The notes: generated from the sequence alone by a model not told the origin. DNA of 13,128 bases from an uncultured Myxococcales bacterium (GCA_903917305.1 CAIXAA010000090.1:1-13128), one strand, 5' to 3'. Positions 1 through 8,276 are shown, counted from the first letter of the stretch. A program made the numbers and translations.

Positions 1-7
1 AGGCCGA

Positions 8-451
8 ATGCTCTCCTTTACCTTGAAACGCTTCGATGATCTGACGCTGCGCGAGCTGTACGAGGTCCTGTGGCTGCGCGACGAAGTGTTCGTCGTCGGC
101 CAGAAGATCACGGCGGAGTGCGAGGTCGACGGTCACGATCCACAGTGCAGTCATGTGCTTGGACGCGATGGGGACGGGCGCATCGTCGCGACGGCGCGGC
201 TGTTCCTGGACGAGACGCCGATCAAGGTCGGACGCATCGGCGTGCATCCGGACCTGCAGCGCAGCGGACTGGGGACGGAGTTGATGCACTTCGTCCATGC
301 GATCCTCGGGGATCGGCCGGCGATCATGAGTGCTCAGGCGCACTTGACGCCGTGGTACACGAGCCTGGGCTGGCAGCCGCTGGGCGGCGTGTACACCGAA
401 GCCGAGATTCCGCATCAGCGCATGGTCCGTGGTCCGGCCGCGTTGGCGTGA
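8..451 (+). CDS. GNAT-family N-acetyltransferase, ElaA-like
   Basis: The 147-residue product matches the small ElaA branch of the GNAT acetyltransferases, which are expected to move an acetyl group from acetyl-CoA to an unknown amine in the cytoplasm. Visible family signs are the N-terminal LYEVLWLRDEVFVV stretch (about 17-30), the EVDGHD segment (39-44), the acetyl-CoA pyrophosphate-binding loop QRSGLG (84-89) after a RIGVHP strand, and a C-terminal IPHQRM like the IPH.xM end of ElaA proteins. The length is close to the usual 150 or so residues. The ATG at 8 gives the expected N-terminus, but only seven upstream bases are in the window (an AGG at 1-3 may be part of the ribosome-binding site). 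It lies 73 bp before the next gene, so co-transcription is possible, but nothing in the sequence links it to sugar metabolism. The substrate cannot be predicted. Confidence 0.88.
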   Translation: MLSFTLKRFDDLTLRELYEVLWLRDEVFVVGQKITAECEVDGHDPQCSHVLGRDGDGRIVATARLFLDETPIKVGRIGVHPDLQRSGLGTELMHFVHAILGDRPAIMSAQAHLTPWYTSLGWQPLGGVYTEAEIPHQRMVRGPAALA

Positions 452-524
452 ACCTTCCAGCAGTCCGACGCAACCAACCAGGGCCCAGCTCCCGCAACCT
501 ACGATGACCCGAGGGACGTCTCCA

Positions 525-2666
525 ATGAAGCAGGTCCTGCAGAACATGAAGACCGGCGCGCTGCGCGTCGCGGAAGTGCCGGCTCCCGCGCTGCGGCGTG
601 GCGGCGTGGTGATGCGCACGGTGGCGAGCTGCATCAGCGCCGGTACCGAGCGCAACATCATGGATTTCGCGCGAAAAAGCTATCTGGAGAAGGCGCGGGC
701 GCGGCCGGATCTGGTGCGGCAGGTGCTGGACAAGGTGCGCAAGGAAGGGCTGGCGCCGACGTACAAGGCGGTGATGAGCCGGCTGGATGTCGAGACGGCG
801 CTTGGCTATTCGTGCGCTGGCGTGGTCTTGGAGGCCGGTCCTGAAGCGGACGGCTTCGCGGTCGGCGATCGCGTCGCGTGTGCCGGGATGGGCTTCGCCT
901 CGCACGCCGAAGTGAACTACGTGCCCAAGAACCTTGTGGTTCGCATCCCGGACGGCGTGAGCTTCGAGGAAGCCTCCTACGCGACGATTGGCGCCATCGC
1001 GATGCAGGGCGTGCGCACGCTGGAGATCACGCTCGGCGAACACGTCGTCGTCATCGGTCTTGGCATCATTGGCCTTCTCGCGATGCAGATCGTCGAGGCG
1101 GCGGGCGGTCGGGCGATCGGCGTCGATCTGGACCCGCGCAAGGTCGAGTTGGCGCGCAAGTTGGGATTCGACCGCGTGATTGTCCGCACCAACGACGTCG
1201 AGCAGGCCGTGCAGGGCTGGACGCGCGGCGTGGGCGCGGACTGCGTGCTCGTGGCGGCGACGGCGCCGTCGAATGATCCATTGGTTCTGGCGGTTGCGCT
1301 GTGCCGCAAGCGGGCGCGCATCGCGATGCTGGGGACGGTCCCGCTGGAAGTGCCGCACAAACCCTTCTACGAGAAGGAGTTGCAGCTGCGCATGTCGACG
1401 AGCTATGGCCCGGGGCGCTACGACCCCGTGTACGAGCTCGATGGCGTCGACTATCCGCTGCCCTACGTGCGCTGGACGGAACGCCGGAACCTGGAGTCTT
1501 TCCTGGATCTTGTCGCCGAAAAGAAGGTGAACGTCGCGGCGATGACCACGCACCGCTTTGCCATCGACGCGGCGCCGGACGCCTACGCGCTGCTGGAAGG
1601 CAAGGCGGACGGGACGGATCCGCTGGGCGTGCTGTTCACTTTTCCGATGCACGAAGCACCTTTGCAGCGGCGCATCGAACTGCCGGTCAAGAAGGCGGCG
1701 CCCACGGGCCGCAACGTCCGCGTCGGCGTCATTGGCGCCGGGCCGTTCACGCGTGGCGTGCTGCTGCCCGCGGTGGCCGCCGCGCCGGGCGTGGTCTTCC
1801 AAGGCATCGCAACGGCTTCCGGGATGAGCGGCGAGAGCCTGGGCAAGAGCCACGGCTTCCACTACGCAACCACGGATTTCAAGGAGTTGCTGGCGGACGC
1901 GGACATCGACCTCGTCGTCATCGCCACGCAGCACCGGCAGCACGCGGGCATGGTCGTCGCGGCGCTGGAGGCGGGCAAGCACGTCTTCGTCGAGAAGCCG
2001 ATGTGCGTCAACCGTGAGGAATTGGACAGGATTCGCGCTGCCCACGAGGCCTCCGGCCGCATCCTGCATGTCGGCTTCAACCGGCGTTTCGCGCCGCACG
2101 TCCAGGCGATGCGCGCCCACTTCGCCAGCACGGAAGAGCCGTTGTATTCGATCTACCGCATCAATGCCGGCTACGCGCCTCCCGGCAGCGTCGTGCACCG
2201 CGAAGGCGGGCGCATCATCGGCGAAGGCTGCCACTTCCTCGATACGCTCGTGTACCTGACCGGCGCGCGCATCGCGCACCTGAGCGCCGTGTCGCTGCGC
2301 GCCGGCAATGCGGCATTGGTCGACGAGGACAGCGTCGCGATCACGGTGCAGCACGAGGGCGGGCACGTCAGCACGATCCACTACCTGGCGCGCGGCAATG
2401 GCCTGGTTCCCAAGGAGCGCATCGAAGTGCACGGCGGGCTGCGCAGCGCGGTTCTGGACGATTTCAGCACGTTGCGCCTCTACAGCGGCTCGAACATCCA
2501 GACGCAGCGGTCGCTGGTGCAGAACAAGGGGCACCGCGAGCAGTTGCGCTGCCTGATCGAGGCGGTGCGCGCCGGTGGTCCGGCGCCGGTGGCGTTCGAC
2601 GACCTCGCGCACGTCACGGAGGCCAGCTTCCAGGCCGCCGATCAGGTCGCAGGGCAGGGTGCATGA
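525..2666 (+). CDS. Bi-domain oxidoreductase: MDR/zinc-type alcohol dehydrogenase fused to Gfo/Idh/MocA dehydrogenase
   Basis: The product of about 713 residues joins two NAD(P)-dependent dehydrogenases. Residues 1 to about 370 form a medium-chain dehydrogenase with Rossmann motif GLGIIG (178-183) and an Asp (201) at the end of the second strand, which favours NAD(H). The cluster of four cysteines that binds structural zinc in classical alcohol dehydrogenases is absent. Residues from about 398 form a Gfo/Idh/MocA domain with GAG (404-406) in its nucleotide loop, the EKP motif (490-492) whose Lys is catalytic in the family, and a later GEGCHFLD segment carrying the usual His. Proteins with this fusion are known from polysaccharide biosynthesis loci, where they are thought to modify nucleotide sugars; the exact substrate is unknown. 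ATG 525 was chosen because GAGGGA lies at 511-516. The upstream in-frame ATG 504 and GTG 429 lack such a site, and the latter would overlap the acetyltransferase. The 3' end overlaps the next start by ATGA, implying translational coupling. Confidence 0.9.
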   Translation: MKQVLQNMKTGALRVAEVPAPALRRGGVVMRTVASCISAGTERNIMDFARKSYLEKARARPDLVRQVLDKVRKEGLAPTYKAVMSRLDVETALGYSCAGVVLEAGPEADGFAVGDRVACAGMGFASHAEVNYVPKNLVVRIPDGVSFEEASYATIGAIAMQGVRTLEITLGEHVVVIGLGIIGLLAMQIVEAAGGRAIGVDLDPRKVELARKLGFDRVIVRTNDVEQAVQGWTRGVGADCVLVAATAPSNDPLVLAVALCRKRARIAMLGTVPLEVPHKPFYEKELQLRMSTSYGPGRYDPVYELDGVDYPLPYVRWTERRNLESFLDLVAEKKVNVAAMTTHRFAIDAAPDAYALLEGKADGTDPLGVLFTFPMHEAPLQRRIELPVKKAAPTGRNVRVGVIGAGPFTRGVLLPAVAAAPGVVFQGIATASGMSGESLGKSHGFHYATTDFKELLADADIDLVVIATQHRQHAGMVVAALEAGKHVFVEKPMCVNREELDRIRAAHEASGRILHVGFNRRFAPHVQAMRAHFASTEEPLYSIYRINAGYAPPGSVVHREGGRIIGEGCHFLDTLVYLTGARIAHLSAVSLRAGNAALVDEDSVAITVQHEGGHVSTIHYLARGNGLVPKERIEVHGGLRSAVLDDFSTLRLYSGSNIQTQRSLVQNKGHREQLRCLIEAVRAGGPAPVAFDDLAHVTEASFQAADQVAGQGA

Positions 2667-4036
2667 TCATCTTCCTGGTCCTGATCACGCTCGCCGCTGC
2701 GTCGATTGCGCTCTTCGCCGGCGTCCAGGGTCCGCTGATCACGATCCTCGGCATCGTGATCGCCGCGGGCTGGCTCCTCAAGCGGCCGCTGCACGCGATC
2801 GGCACCGCCATGGCGCTGCAGATCTGGGGCGTGCTGTCGCTGACATCGGACGGCATGGCGACGCCGTACAAGCTCGGCATCGTCGTCGCCGCCATCGCGA
2901 CGTTCGGGAAGATCCTGACGGTCCGCAGGTTCGAGTCGCTGCCGCGCGCCTACACCACCGGGCTCGTGCTGCTGATGCTCAACATCTGCATCTCCGAGAT
3001 CAACGCGCCCTACGGGTCGTCGCTCCAGTCGTTCGTGGAGTTCGGCAGCACCGTCTTCCTCTTCTTCCTCGTCTCGCAGCTCATCCGCAAGCCGGACGAC
3101 TTCCGCACCATCGCCATCATCCAGGCCATCGGCCTGACGTTCATGACCGTCTACGTCGTGGCCGAGGTGGGCTGGAGCGCCATGATGGCCGGCATCATTC
3201 GCGCGCGCGGTCCGGCCGGCCAGCCCAACGCCCTCGCGGAGCACATCTCCCGGACCATGCCGTTTGCCTTGGCGTTGCTGCTGGACACTCGCAACCGCAC
3301 GTTCGTGCGTGCGCTCGGCTCGGTCGCGTTTGTCGGTTCCATCTACATGTTGTTCGCGTCGGCCTCGCGCGGCGGCGCGGTGGGCTTGAGCGTGGGGCTC
3401 ATCACCATGCTCGCCCTGTCGGCGCGCACGGGGTTCGGGCGCATCCTGGGCGTCGCCACGGCCAGCGCGGTCATCCTCGTCGTCGTGGCCATTGCACCCA
3501 AGTCGTTCGAGGACCGCGTCGTGGGCGTCGTCAAGGGCGACGAGCGAGAACGCGACCCGACCTCGCACCGCCTCGAACAGTACGCGATGGCCCGCCCGAT
3601 GCTGACGGCCCAGCCAATGATCGGTCATGGCGTCACAGGCTTTCCGACCGTGGCCGGACGCGAGAGCCACGAGGGCAACCCGGCGCTGCACTCCTCGATC
3701 ATCGGCATGGCGGTCGCCTATGGCTTTCCCGCCGCCCTGATATTGATCGTGCTCATGCTGTCCGGATTCCTGGTGGCGGCGCGGGCAGGCAACGATAGCG
3801 ACGCAGGGCGGCTGTATGCCTACGGCCTCGCGTCGGGGACATTGGCAGGGTTCGTCTGTTCTTTTTCGAGTCCGACCCTCTTCCAGCCGTCCCTCTGGTT
3901 CATGGCGTCCTGTTGTCACGTCCTGGCGCACCACGTCCGGCCGCGGCGGGCCGAGGCTCCGGAGGGCGCGGCGCAGCGCCTCGCTGGACCGCAGCGGATC
4001 CACGGGCCGCTCATGGCGCGGCGCGGGCGTGCGTAG
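2663..4036 (+). CDS. O-antigen ligase / Wzy polymerase-like membrane protein
   Basis: The 457-residue product is a multi-pass inner-membrane protein with roughly ten to twelve hydrophobic segments from residue 2 to about 420. It has the pattern of the O-antigen ligase/polymerase (Wzy_C) family: a SASRGG motif (233-238) after a transmembrane helix, a short charged loop, and the segment HRLEQYAMARPMLTAQPMIG followed by a conserved-looking His-containing loop (ALHSSIIGMAVAYG). Members join or polymerise undecaprenyl-linked glycan units on the periplasmic face; ligase and polymerase cannot be told apart from sequence alone. The start overlaps the stop of the bi-domain oxidoreductase (ATGA at 2663-2666), so both are probably made from one message, which supports a surface-polysaccharide role. 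The last 40 or so residues are Arg/Ala-rich and probably a cytoplasmic tail. The gene converges on the minus-strand membrane-protein gene, with 39 bp between the two stops. Confidence 0.85.
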   Translation: MIIFLVLITLAAASIALFAGVQGPLITILGIVIAAGWLLKRPLHAIGTAMALQIWGVLSLTSDGMATPYKLGIVVAAIATFGKILTVRRFESLPRAYTTGLVLLMLNICISEINAPYGSSLQSFVEFGSTVFLFFLVSQLIRKPDDFRTIAIIQAIGLTFMTVYVVAEVGWSAMMAGIIRARGPAGQPNALAEHISRTMPFALALLLDTRNRTFVRALGSVAFVGSIYMLFASASRGGAVGLSVGLITMLALSARTGFGRILGVATASAVILVVVAIAPKSFEDRVVGVVKGDERERDPTSHRLEQYAMARPMLTAQPMIGHGVTGFPTVAGRESHEGNPALHSSIIGMAVAYGFPAALILIVLMLSGFLVAARAGNDSDAGRLYAYGLASGTLAGFVCSFSSPTLFQPSLWFMASCCHVLAHHVRPRRAEAPEGAAQRLAGPQRIHGPLMARRGRA

Positions 4037-4075
4037 CCGACTGGCAGGGGCGTGATGCCGCGCGGCCTGGGCGCA

Positions 4076-5362
4076 TCATTGGCTTGCGTGATCCGGCTCG
4101 CGCTCCAGCGTCCGGCCCCACATCGCGAGCAGGATGCAAACCAGCACGAGATCCGTCGTCATCACGTAGCGCATCCGCGTGACCTGCACCAGCGCCAGCT
4201 CCATGTGGTTGGCCAGCGACAGGAGCGCCGCGGTCGCCAGCAGCAGCCCGGCTCGGTCCTGGCGCCGCACCCACAGCCGCGCCCCCAGCGCCAGCGCCGC
4301 CAGCATGAGCAGCAGGACGACACCGGAGGAGCGCAGTTGTTGCACGACATGCCGCAGGAAGGCGCCCGGATGGTGGCGCAGCAGCACGCCGGCAAGCCGT
4401 TGGCTGGCCTTGTCGAGCGCGACCCAATCCGCAGCGGTCAAGTCCGCATGGCCCGTGCGCGCCCGCGCTTGGGGCACCAGGCCGCGGTAGATGATGTCGT
4501 CGAAACCCACTTCGAACCCGATGACGGTGTCGGTGACGTCCGGCACGCTGCTGGAGAACAACTGGTGCTGCTCGACGTACTGCAAGATCGCCTGGGCAAA
4601 GGCGTGCTCTGTCGGGTCGCTGAACAGCGCGACGTCTGCCGGGCTGGACAGGTACAGCTGCACCGACGCGGCGTGCACACCGAGCGCCTTGGCACGCACC
4701 GGCAGGCCGTGGCGGGCGGCATTGCTGGCCACCTCCGCCGCGCTGGCGGCGACCACAGCGACCAGGAGCAGGCCGATGGTCTGCGCCGCGAGCCGCGGAT
4801 TCCTGAGGTGCCAGGCCCAAGCGAGCGCCGTCAGGCACAAGACCGGGCAAAGGAAGATGAAGTGCGGGCGCACCGCCACGGCGAGCGCCACCGCCAGCGC
4901 CGCGCGCGCAAACGACCGCAGCGTGTCCGCCGGATCCGCGCCAAACACCGCGACTATCGCCAGCAGGAACAGGCTGTGGCACAGCGATTCCGTCAACATG
5001 CTCGGAATCCAGGTCAATTGCGGCAGCAGGAGCATCGCGCCGAGGCCCGTCGCGACCATGGCGTCGCTGCGCAGGCGCGCCTGGAGCATCCGGGCAAACG
5101 CACGCGCGCTCCAGCCTGCGAGCAAGCCTTGCAGGATCATGGTGCCGCGCGGCCAATGGTCGCCCAGCAGCGCGCGCATGGCATCGAGAAGCAGCGGATA
5201 GGCCGGCGCCCGCGTCACGGCGCCTGCGAGGTAACTGGTCGTATCGGGGTAGAAAATCGGCGAAGCCAGGCACGCGAACAGCACAGGCGCCGCGAGCAGC
5301 AGCCAGCCTTGCAGCGCGAAGTCTTCCCGCAGGTCCCAACGGCGATGGCGGGCAGTGTCCAT
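4076..5362 (-). CDS. Multi-pass membrane protein, possibly a GT-C-type glycosyltransferase
   Basis: The protein of about 428 residues has hydrophobic segments near residues 18-37, 65-85, 90-120, 122-140, 145-185 and 190-205. A polar, probably periplasmic, stretch of about 140 residues follows (about 205-345), then two or three more membrane segments. The N-terminal loop has YPDTTSYL (Asp40) followed by RAPAYP (Arg51, Tyr55). This resembles the first-loop Asp and R-x-P-x-YP pattern of GT-C glycosyltransferases (PMT/ArnT-like), which use polyprenyl-phosphate sugars. A C-terminal TRMRYVM segment before the last helix is also reminiscent of them. I do not recognise a specific family, so the function is tentative. 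ATG 5362 was chosen because a GAGGAA site stands close upstream on the minus strand. The frame stays open to 5866, but that extension would run through the asparagine synthetase gene and looks spurious. The gene is divergent from the synthetase gene, with a 165-bp gap. Confidence 0.8.
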   Translation of the reverse strand: MDTARHRRWDLREDFALQGWLLLAAPVLFACLASPIFYPDTTSYLAGAVTRAPAYPLLLDAMRALLGDHWPRGTMILQGLLAGWSARAFARMLQARLRSDAMVATGLGAMLLLPQLTWIPSMLTESLCHSLFLLAIVAVFGADPADTLRSFARAALAVALAVAVRPHFIFLCPVLCLTALAWAWHLRNPRLAAQTIGLLLVAVVAASAAEVASNAARHGLPVRAKALGVHAASVQLYLSSPADVALFSDPTEHAFAQAILQYVEQHQLFSSSVPDVTDTVIGFEVGFDDIIYRGLVPQARARTGHADLTAADWVALDKASQRLAGVLLRHHPGAFLRHVVQQLRSSGVVLLLMLAALALGARLWVRRQDRAGLLLATAALLSLANHMELALVQVTRMRYVMTTDLVLVCILLAMWGRTLEREPDHASQ

Positions 5363-5527
5363 GCGGTTCCTCGGGCCTCGCGGGTCTGGCGTCCAACTGG
5401 ACACGGGTTTCGCGCGGAGTCTCAGCTTGTCGCGGACATGCGTCAAGCGAGCCGCGAAGGGGCTCGACAACGCCGATCCGGGTGTGACAGGCTGCCGTCG
5501 TCTCTCGCGCCAGGACAGGTCTAGCGA
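5363..5527. promoter_or_regulatory. Divergent intergenic region with nested inverted repeat
   Basis: This 165-bp gap separates the minus-strand membrane protein from the plus-strand asparagine synthetase homologue, so it should hold promoters in both directions. I see no convincing -35/-10 pair. It contains an inverted repeat with arms TTGTCG (5427-5432) and CGACAA (5465-5470), and inside it a second pair, CGAGCC (5448-5453) and GGCTCG (5461-5466). The second pair could form a 6-bp hairpin with a 7-base loop. An operator for a shared regulator is one reading; chance in GC-rich DNA is another. The start of the synthetase gene has only a weak ACAGG-type ribosome-binding site (about 5515-5519). 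Confidence 0.35.
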
Positions 5528-7543
5528 ATGTGTGGAATCTACGGGCGAGTCGGCCCTCGAAACGATGACCTCGACTGCCGCGCCACGCTGAGCCTGCGCC
5601 ACCGCGGGCCGGACGATGCCGGACTGCTGGTCGATGCCCAGGGGCCGGATGGCCAGACGCTCGTCCTCGGGCAGACGCGGCTGTCGATCCTGGACTTGAG
5701 CGCGGCCGGTCACCAGCCGATGCGCTCCGCCGATGGCAAGCTGGCGCTGACCTTCAACGGCGAGATCTTCAACTTCCTGGAATTGCGAAAGGAACTCGAA
5801 GCCCAAGGCCGCGTCTTCCAGTCGCATACGGATACCGAAGTCATCCTGCACCTTTACGAGCTGCACGGCGATGCGATGCTGCAGCGTCTTGAAGGCATGT
5901 ATGCGATTGCGCTCTGGGATTCCCCGCGGCGGCGCCTCCTGCTCGCGCGCGACCCGTCGGGCATCAAGCCGCTGTTCTACCGCACGGGACCGACGCCTGA
6001 CATCCTGGCGTTCGCCTCAGAAATCAAAGCTTTGCTGGTCGATCCGAAGGTGCCGCGTGACCCGGACATGCGCGCGCTGGCCGGCTACCTGACCTACCTG
6101 TACGTGCCGCCGCCGGGCTCCGCGTTTGCCGGCATCTCGCGGCTCGCGCCCGGCCACAAGCTGGTGCTTCAGGGGCGCCACACGTCCATCGAGCGCTTCC
6201 ATCGCTTCCAAGTCCAGCCAAAGCATGTGTTTTCCGGATTGCCCCAGGCGACCCAGGCCCTGGAGGACCTGCTGCTCGAAGTGGTCCGGCAGCACATGCT
6301 GGCGGACGTGCCGGTCGGCGCGTTCCTGTCCGGTGGCATCGACTCCGGGCTGCTGGTGGCGATGATGGCGCGCTTGAAGCGCGAGCGCGGGGATGTCCAA
6401 CGGGTTCGCACCTTTACCGTCGGATTCGGCAGCGAGGGCCGGCGCTGGGACGAGGTGGACCGCGCAGCGCTCCTCGCGCGCCACCTGGACGTCGACCACG
6501 AGGTGGTCCGCATCGCGCCCCAAGCCGCGGAAGAGCGTTTTCGCTTTGTCGCCCAGCACTTCGACGAGCCTTTCGCGAACCCGACGGCGCTGGTGCACGA
6601 CGTGCTGTGCGAAGGTGCGCGCCGCCAGGTGACGGTCGCGCTGGCGGGCGATGGCGGCGACGAGGCGTTCGCCGGGTATCCGCGGCACCGTGCGACACAA
6701 CTGCTTGCGATGTGGCAGCTTTTGCCGCGTCCCGTCCGGGAGCAGCTGTTCGGCCGCTTGGGCGACGCGCTGCCGGAGCGCGCCGAAGGCCTGCCGCTGC
6801 TGCGCCAGGCGCGCCGCTTCCTGCGCGCCGGTTCGGGCGACTTCGGCGCGATGTATCGGGATTGGCTGACGTATTATCCCCGGCGCGAGCTGCAGGACCT
6901 GCTCTCTCCCGGCGCCCTCGCGGCGCTGGGCGGCGCCGTCACCGGCGATCTGGGCCAGACCGAAGCCGCCGTCGCCGCGCTGGGGCCGGACTTCGACCCG
7001 CTCGACGCCGCCTGCTACGCGGACATCGCCGGCTTCCTGCCCAACAACGTGCTGCAGGAGTCGGACCGCATCTCGATGCGCCATGCCTTGGAAGTGCGCG
7101 TGCCGTTTGCGGATCGCCGGATCCTCGACTTCGGGCTGCGCCTGCCCAAGCACCTCAAGATGGCGCCGAGCGCGCTGTGGACGGCCAAGGGGCGCGGCGC
7201 CTCCAAGCGGGTGCTGCGCGAAGTGGCTGCGCGCTATCTGCCTGAAGAGGTTGTGAAAGCGCCCAAGCAAGGCTTCGGCGCGCCGATGGGCGCGTGGCTG
7301 ACCGGGCCGCTGCGGCCGCTGCTGGAACAAGCGACGCGGCCAGAAGTGGTGGCGCGGCGCGGACTTGTCCGCCCAGAGGCTGTGACGGCGATGCGCGAGG
7401 AGCACCTCGCGGGGCGGCGCGACCGGACCTGGAACCTGTGGGCGCTGGTGGTGCTCGAGTCCTGGTTCGAGCAGCGCGTGGATCGCCTGGATCTGCCCGA
7501 CGTTGATCCGCGCCAGGTGCGCATCGACGTTGTTACTTCTTGA
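5528..7543 (+). CDS. Asparagine synthase (glutamine-hydrolysing) family amidotransferase
   Basis: The 671-residue product has both halves of the AsnB family. The N-terminal class II glutaminase domain has the nucleophile Cys2 in MCGIYG, an HRGPD motif, FNGEIFN (around 76-82) and Asp102 in the HTDTE segment. It releases ammonia from glutamine. The C-terminal ATP-pyrophosphatase domain has the PP-loop SGGIDS (268-273), AGDGGDE (373-379), EVRVPFADRRI and the KQGFG motif (580-584). It adenylates a carboxylate and transfers the ammonia. All the key residues appear present, so the enzyme should be active. Copies of this length inside polysaccharide loci often amidate sugar acids or other carboxylates rather than aspartate. 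The neighbouring bi-domain oxidoreductase and O-antigen ligase-like gene favour that role here, but housekeeping asparagine synthesis cannot be excluded. ATG 5528 is fixed by the need for Cys at position 2. The 3' end overlaps the convergent methyltransferase gene by 11 bp. Confidence 0.95.
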   Translation: MCGIYGRVGPRNDDLDCRATLSLRHRGPDDAGLLVDAQGPDGQTLVLGQTRLSILDLSAAGHQPMRSADGKLALTFNGEIFNFLELRKELEAQGRVFQSHTDTEVILHLYELHGDAMLQRLEGMYAIALWDSPRRRLLLARDPSGIKPLFYRTGPTPDILAFASEIKALLVDPKVPRDPDMRALAGYLTYLYVPPPGSAFAGISRLAPGHKLVLQGRHTSIERFHRFQVQPKHVFSGLPQATQALEDLLLEVVRQHMLADVPVGAFLSGGIDSGLLVAMMARLKRERGDVQRVRTFTVGFGSEGRRWDEVDRAALLARHLDVDHEVVRIAPQAAEERFRFVAQHFDEPFANPTALVHDVLCEGARRQVTVALAGDGGDEAFAGYPRHRATQLLAMWQLLPRPVREQLFGRLGDALPERAEGLPLLRQARRFLRAGSGDFGAMYRDWLTYYPRRELQDLLSPGALAALGGAVTGDLGQTEAAVAALGPDFDPLDAACYADIAGFLPNNVLQESDRISMRHALEVRVPFADRRILDFGLRLPKHLKMAPSALWTAKGRGASKRVLREVAARYLPEEVVKAPKQGFGAPMGAWLTGPLRPLLEQATRPEVVARRGLVRPEAVTAMREEHLAGRRDRTWNLWALVVLESWFEQRVDRLDLPDVDPRQVRIDVVTS

Positions 7544-8276
7544 CCAGCACGCCCGTCAGCGTCAGCCGGAACGGCGCGAGCAGCTCGACCTTGTCGAGCA
7601 GCAGGTGGGCCAACACCGCCGCCTGGTGCAACCCCGGAATCGGACCCGTGTACGTCGGGTGATCCACGCCCGTCCACAGCTGCGCCACGTCGAACCCCGC
7701 GGCCTGCGCAAGCTTCTCGATGCGCCACACCGTGTTGAAACGAAAGAAGGTCGGATAGGGCTGCCGGTTCGCCGCGTCCGTGCGGTTGAGCATGCGCATG
7801 ACGGCTTGATGGGCGGCAAACGGCGTGAAGTGCGTGGCAATACCTGAATAGGAAAGGAAGTTCGGTGTCGTGAAGATGAAGCGGCCGCCGGGCTTCAAGA
7901 GGCGATGGCTCTCGCGCAGCAGGCCCTCGATGTCCTGGACGTGCTCGAGCAGGTGCTCTGACGCGATGAGGTCGACCGACGCATCCGGCAGCGGAATCGC
8001 CTCGCCGCTCGCGCACAACCGGTTCGGCGACGGGTTGTGCGCCAGGGCGTCCTCGTCCGGATCCACGGCCCAGATGGTCTTGCCTTCCAGAGGAACATGG
8101 CAGACTTCGCCAAAGCCCAGCGGGCCGGAGCCCAGGTGGATGATCGTCCGCGCCGGCCGCACCGCCTCCTCCAGCAGGCGTGCGTAGACCGCCATGTAGT
8201 GGTCGCGCTTGGAGATTCGATAGAAGAGGCGGTTGCTTGCCCGGTTCATGTCGAGCAGGCGCTGCAGGATCGGCAT
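7533..8276 (-). CDS. Class I SAM-dependent methyltransferase
   Basis: The 247-residue product is a Rossmann-fold methyltransferase of the Methyltransf_11/UbiE-like type. Visible parts are motif I, IIHLGSGP (45-52), the acidic Asp72 at the end of strand two (AVDPDED), the motif at LPDASVDLIASEHLLEHV (96-113), and post-motif KPGGRFIF (128-135). The C-terminal part is less conserved, probably sets the acceptor, and gives no hint of identity. Proteins of this kind in polysaccharide loci methylate sugars, lipids or small molecules; its position beside the synthetase homologue supports a sugar role but does not prove it. ATG 8276 is preferred because a GGAG lies five bases upstream on the minus strand; Met10 is a less supported alternative. 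The gene converges on the synthetase gene with an 11-bp stop-side overlap. It is divergent from the M3 peptidase gene across a 172-bp gap. Confidence 0.9.
   Translation of the reverse strand: MPILQRLLDMNRASNRLFYRISKRDHYMAVYARLLEEAVRPARTIIHLGSGPLGFGEVCHVPLEGKTIWAVDPDEDALAHNPSPNRLCASGEAIPLPDASVDLIASEHLLEHVQDIEGLLRESHRLLKPGGRFIFTTPNFLSYSGIATHFTPFAAHQAVMRMLNRTDAANRQPYPTFFRFNTVWRIEKLAQAAGFDVAQLWTGVDHPTYTGPIPGLHQAAVLAHLLLDKVELLAPFRLTLTGVLVKK

Noticed and set aside
324..2612. Long minus-strand open frame opposite the bi-domain oxidoreductase
   Set aside because: It is a composition artefact of GC-rich codons: the product is Arg/Ala/His-rich without domains, while the plus strand has clear dehydrogenase motifs.
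2642..4003. Long minus-strand open frame opposite the O-antigen ligase-like gene
   Set aside because: Low-complexity charged product; the plus-strand membrane protein explains this DNA.
4053..4078. TGATGC/GCATCA inverted repeat between convergent genes as a terminator
   Set aside because: Six-base arms with a 14-base loop and no T run on either side; it also covers a stop codon, so chance is likely.
5363..5866. N-terminal extension of the minus-strand membrane protein
   Set aside because: It runs antisense through the synthetase gene and the ribosome-binding site supports the start at 5362.
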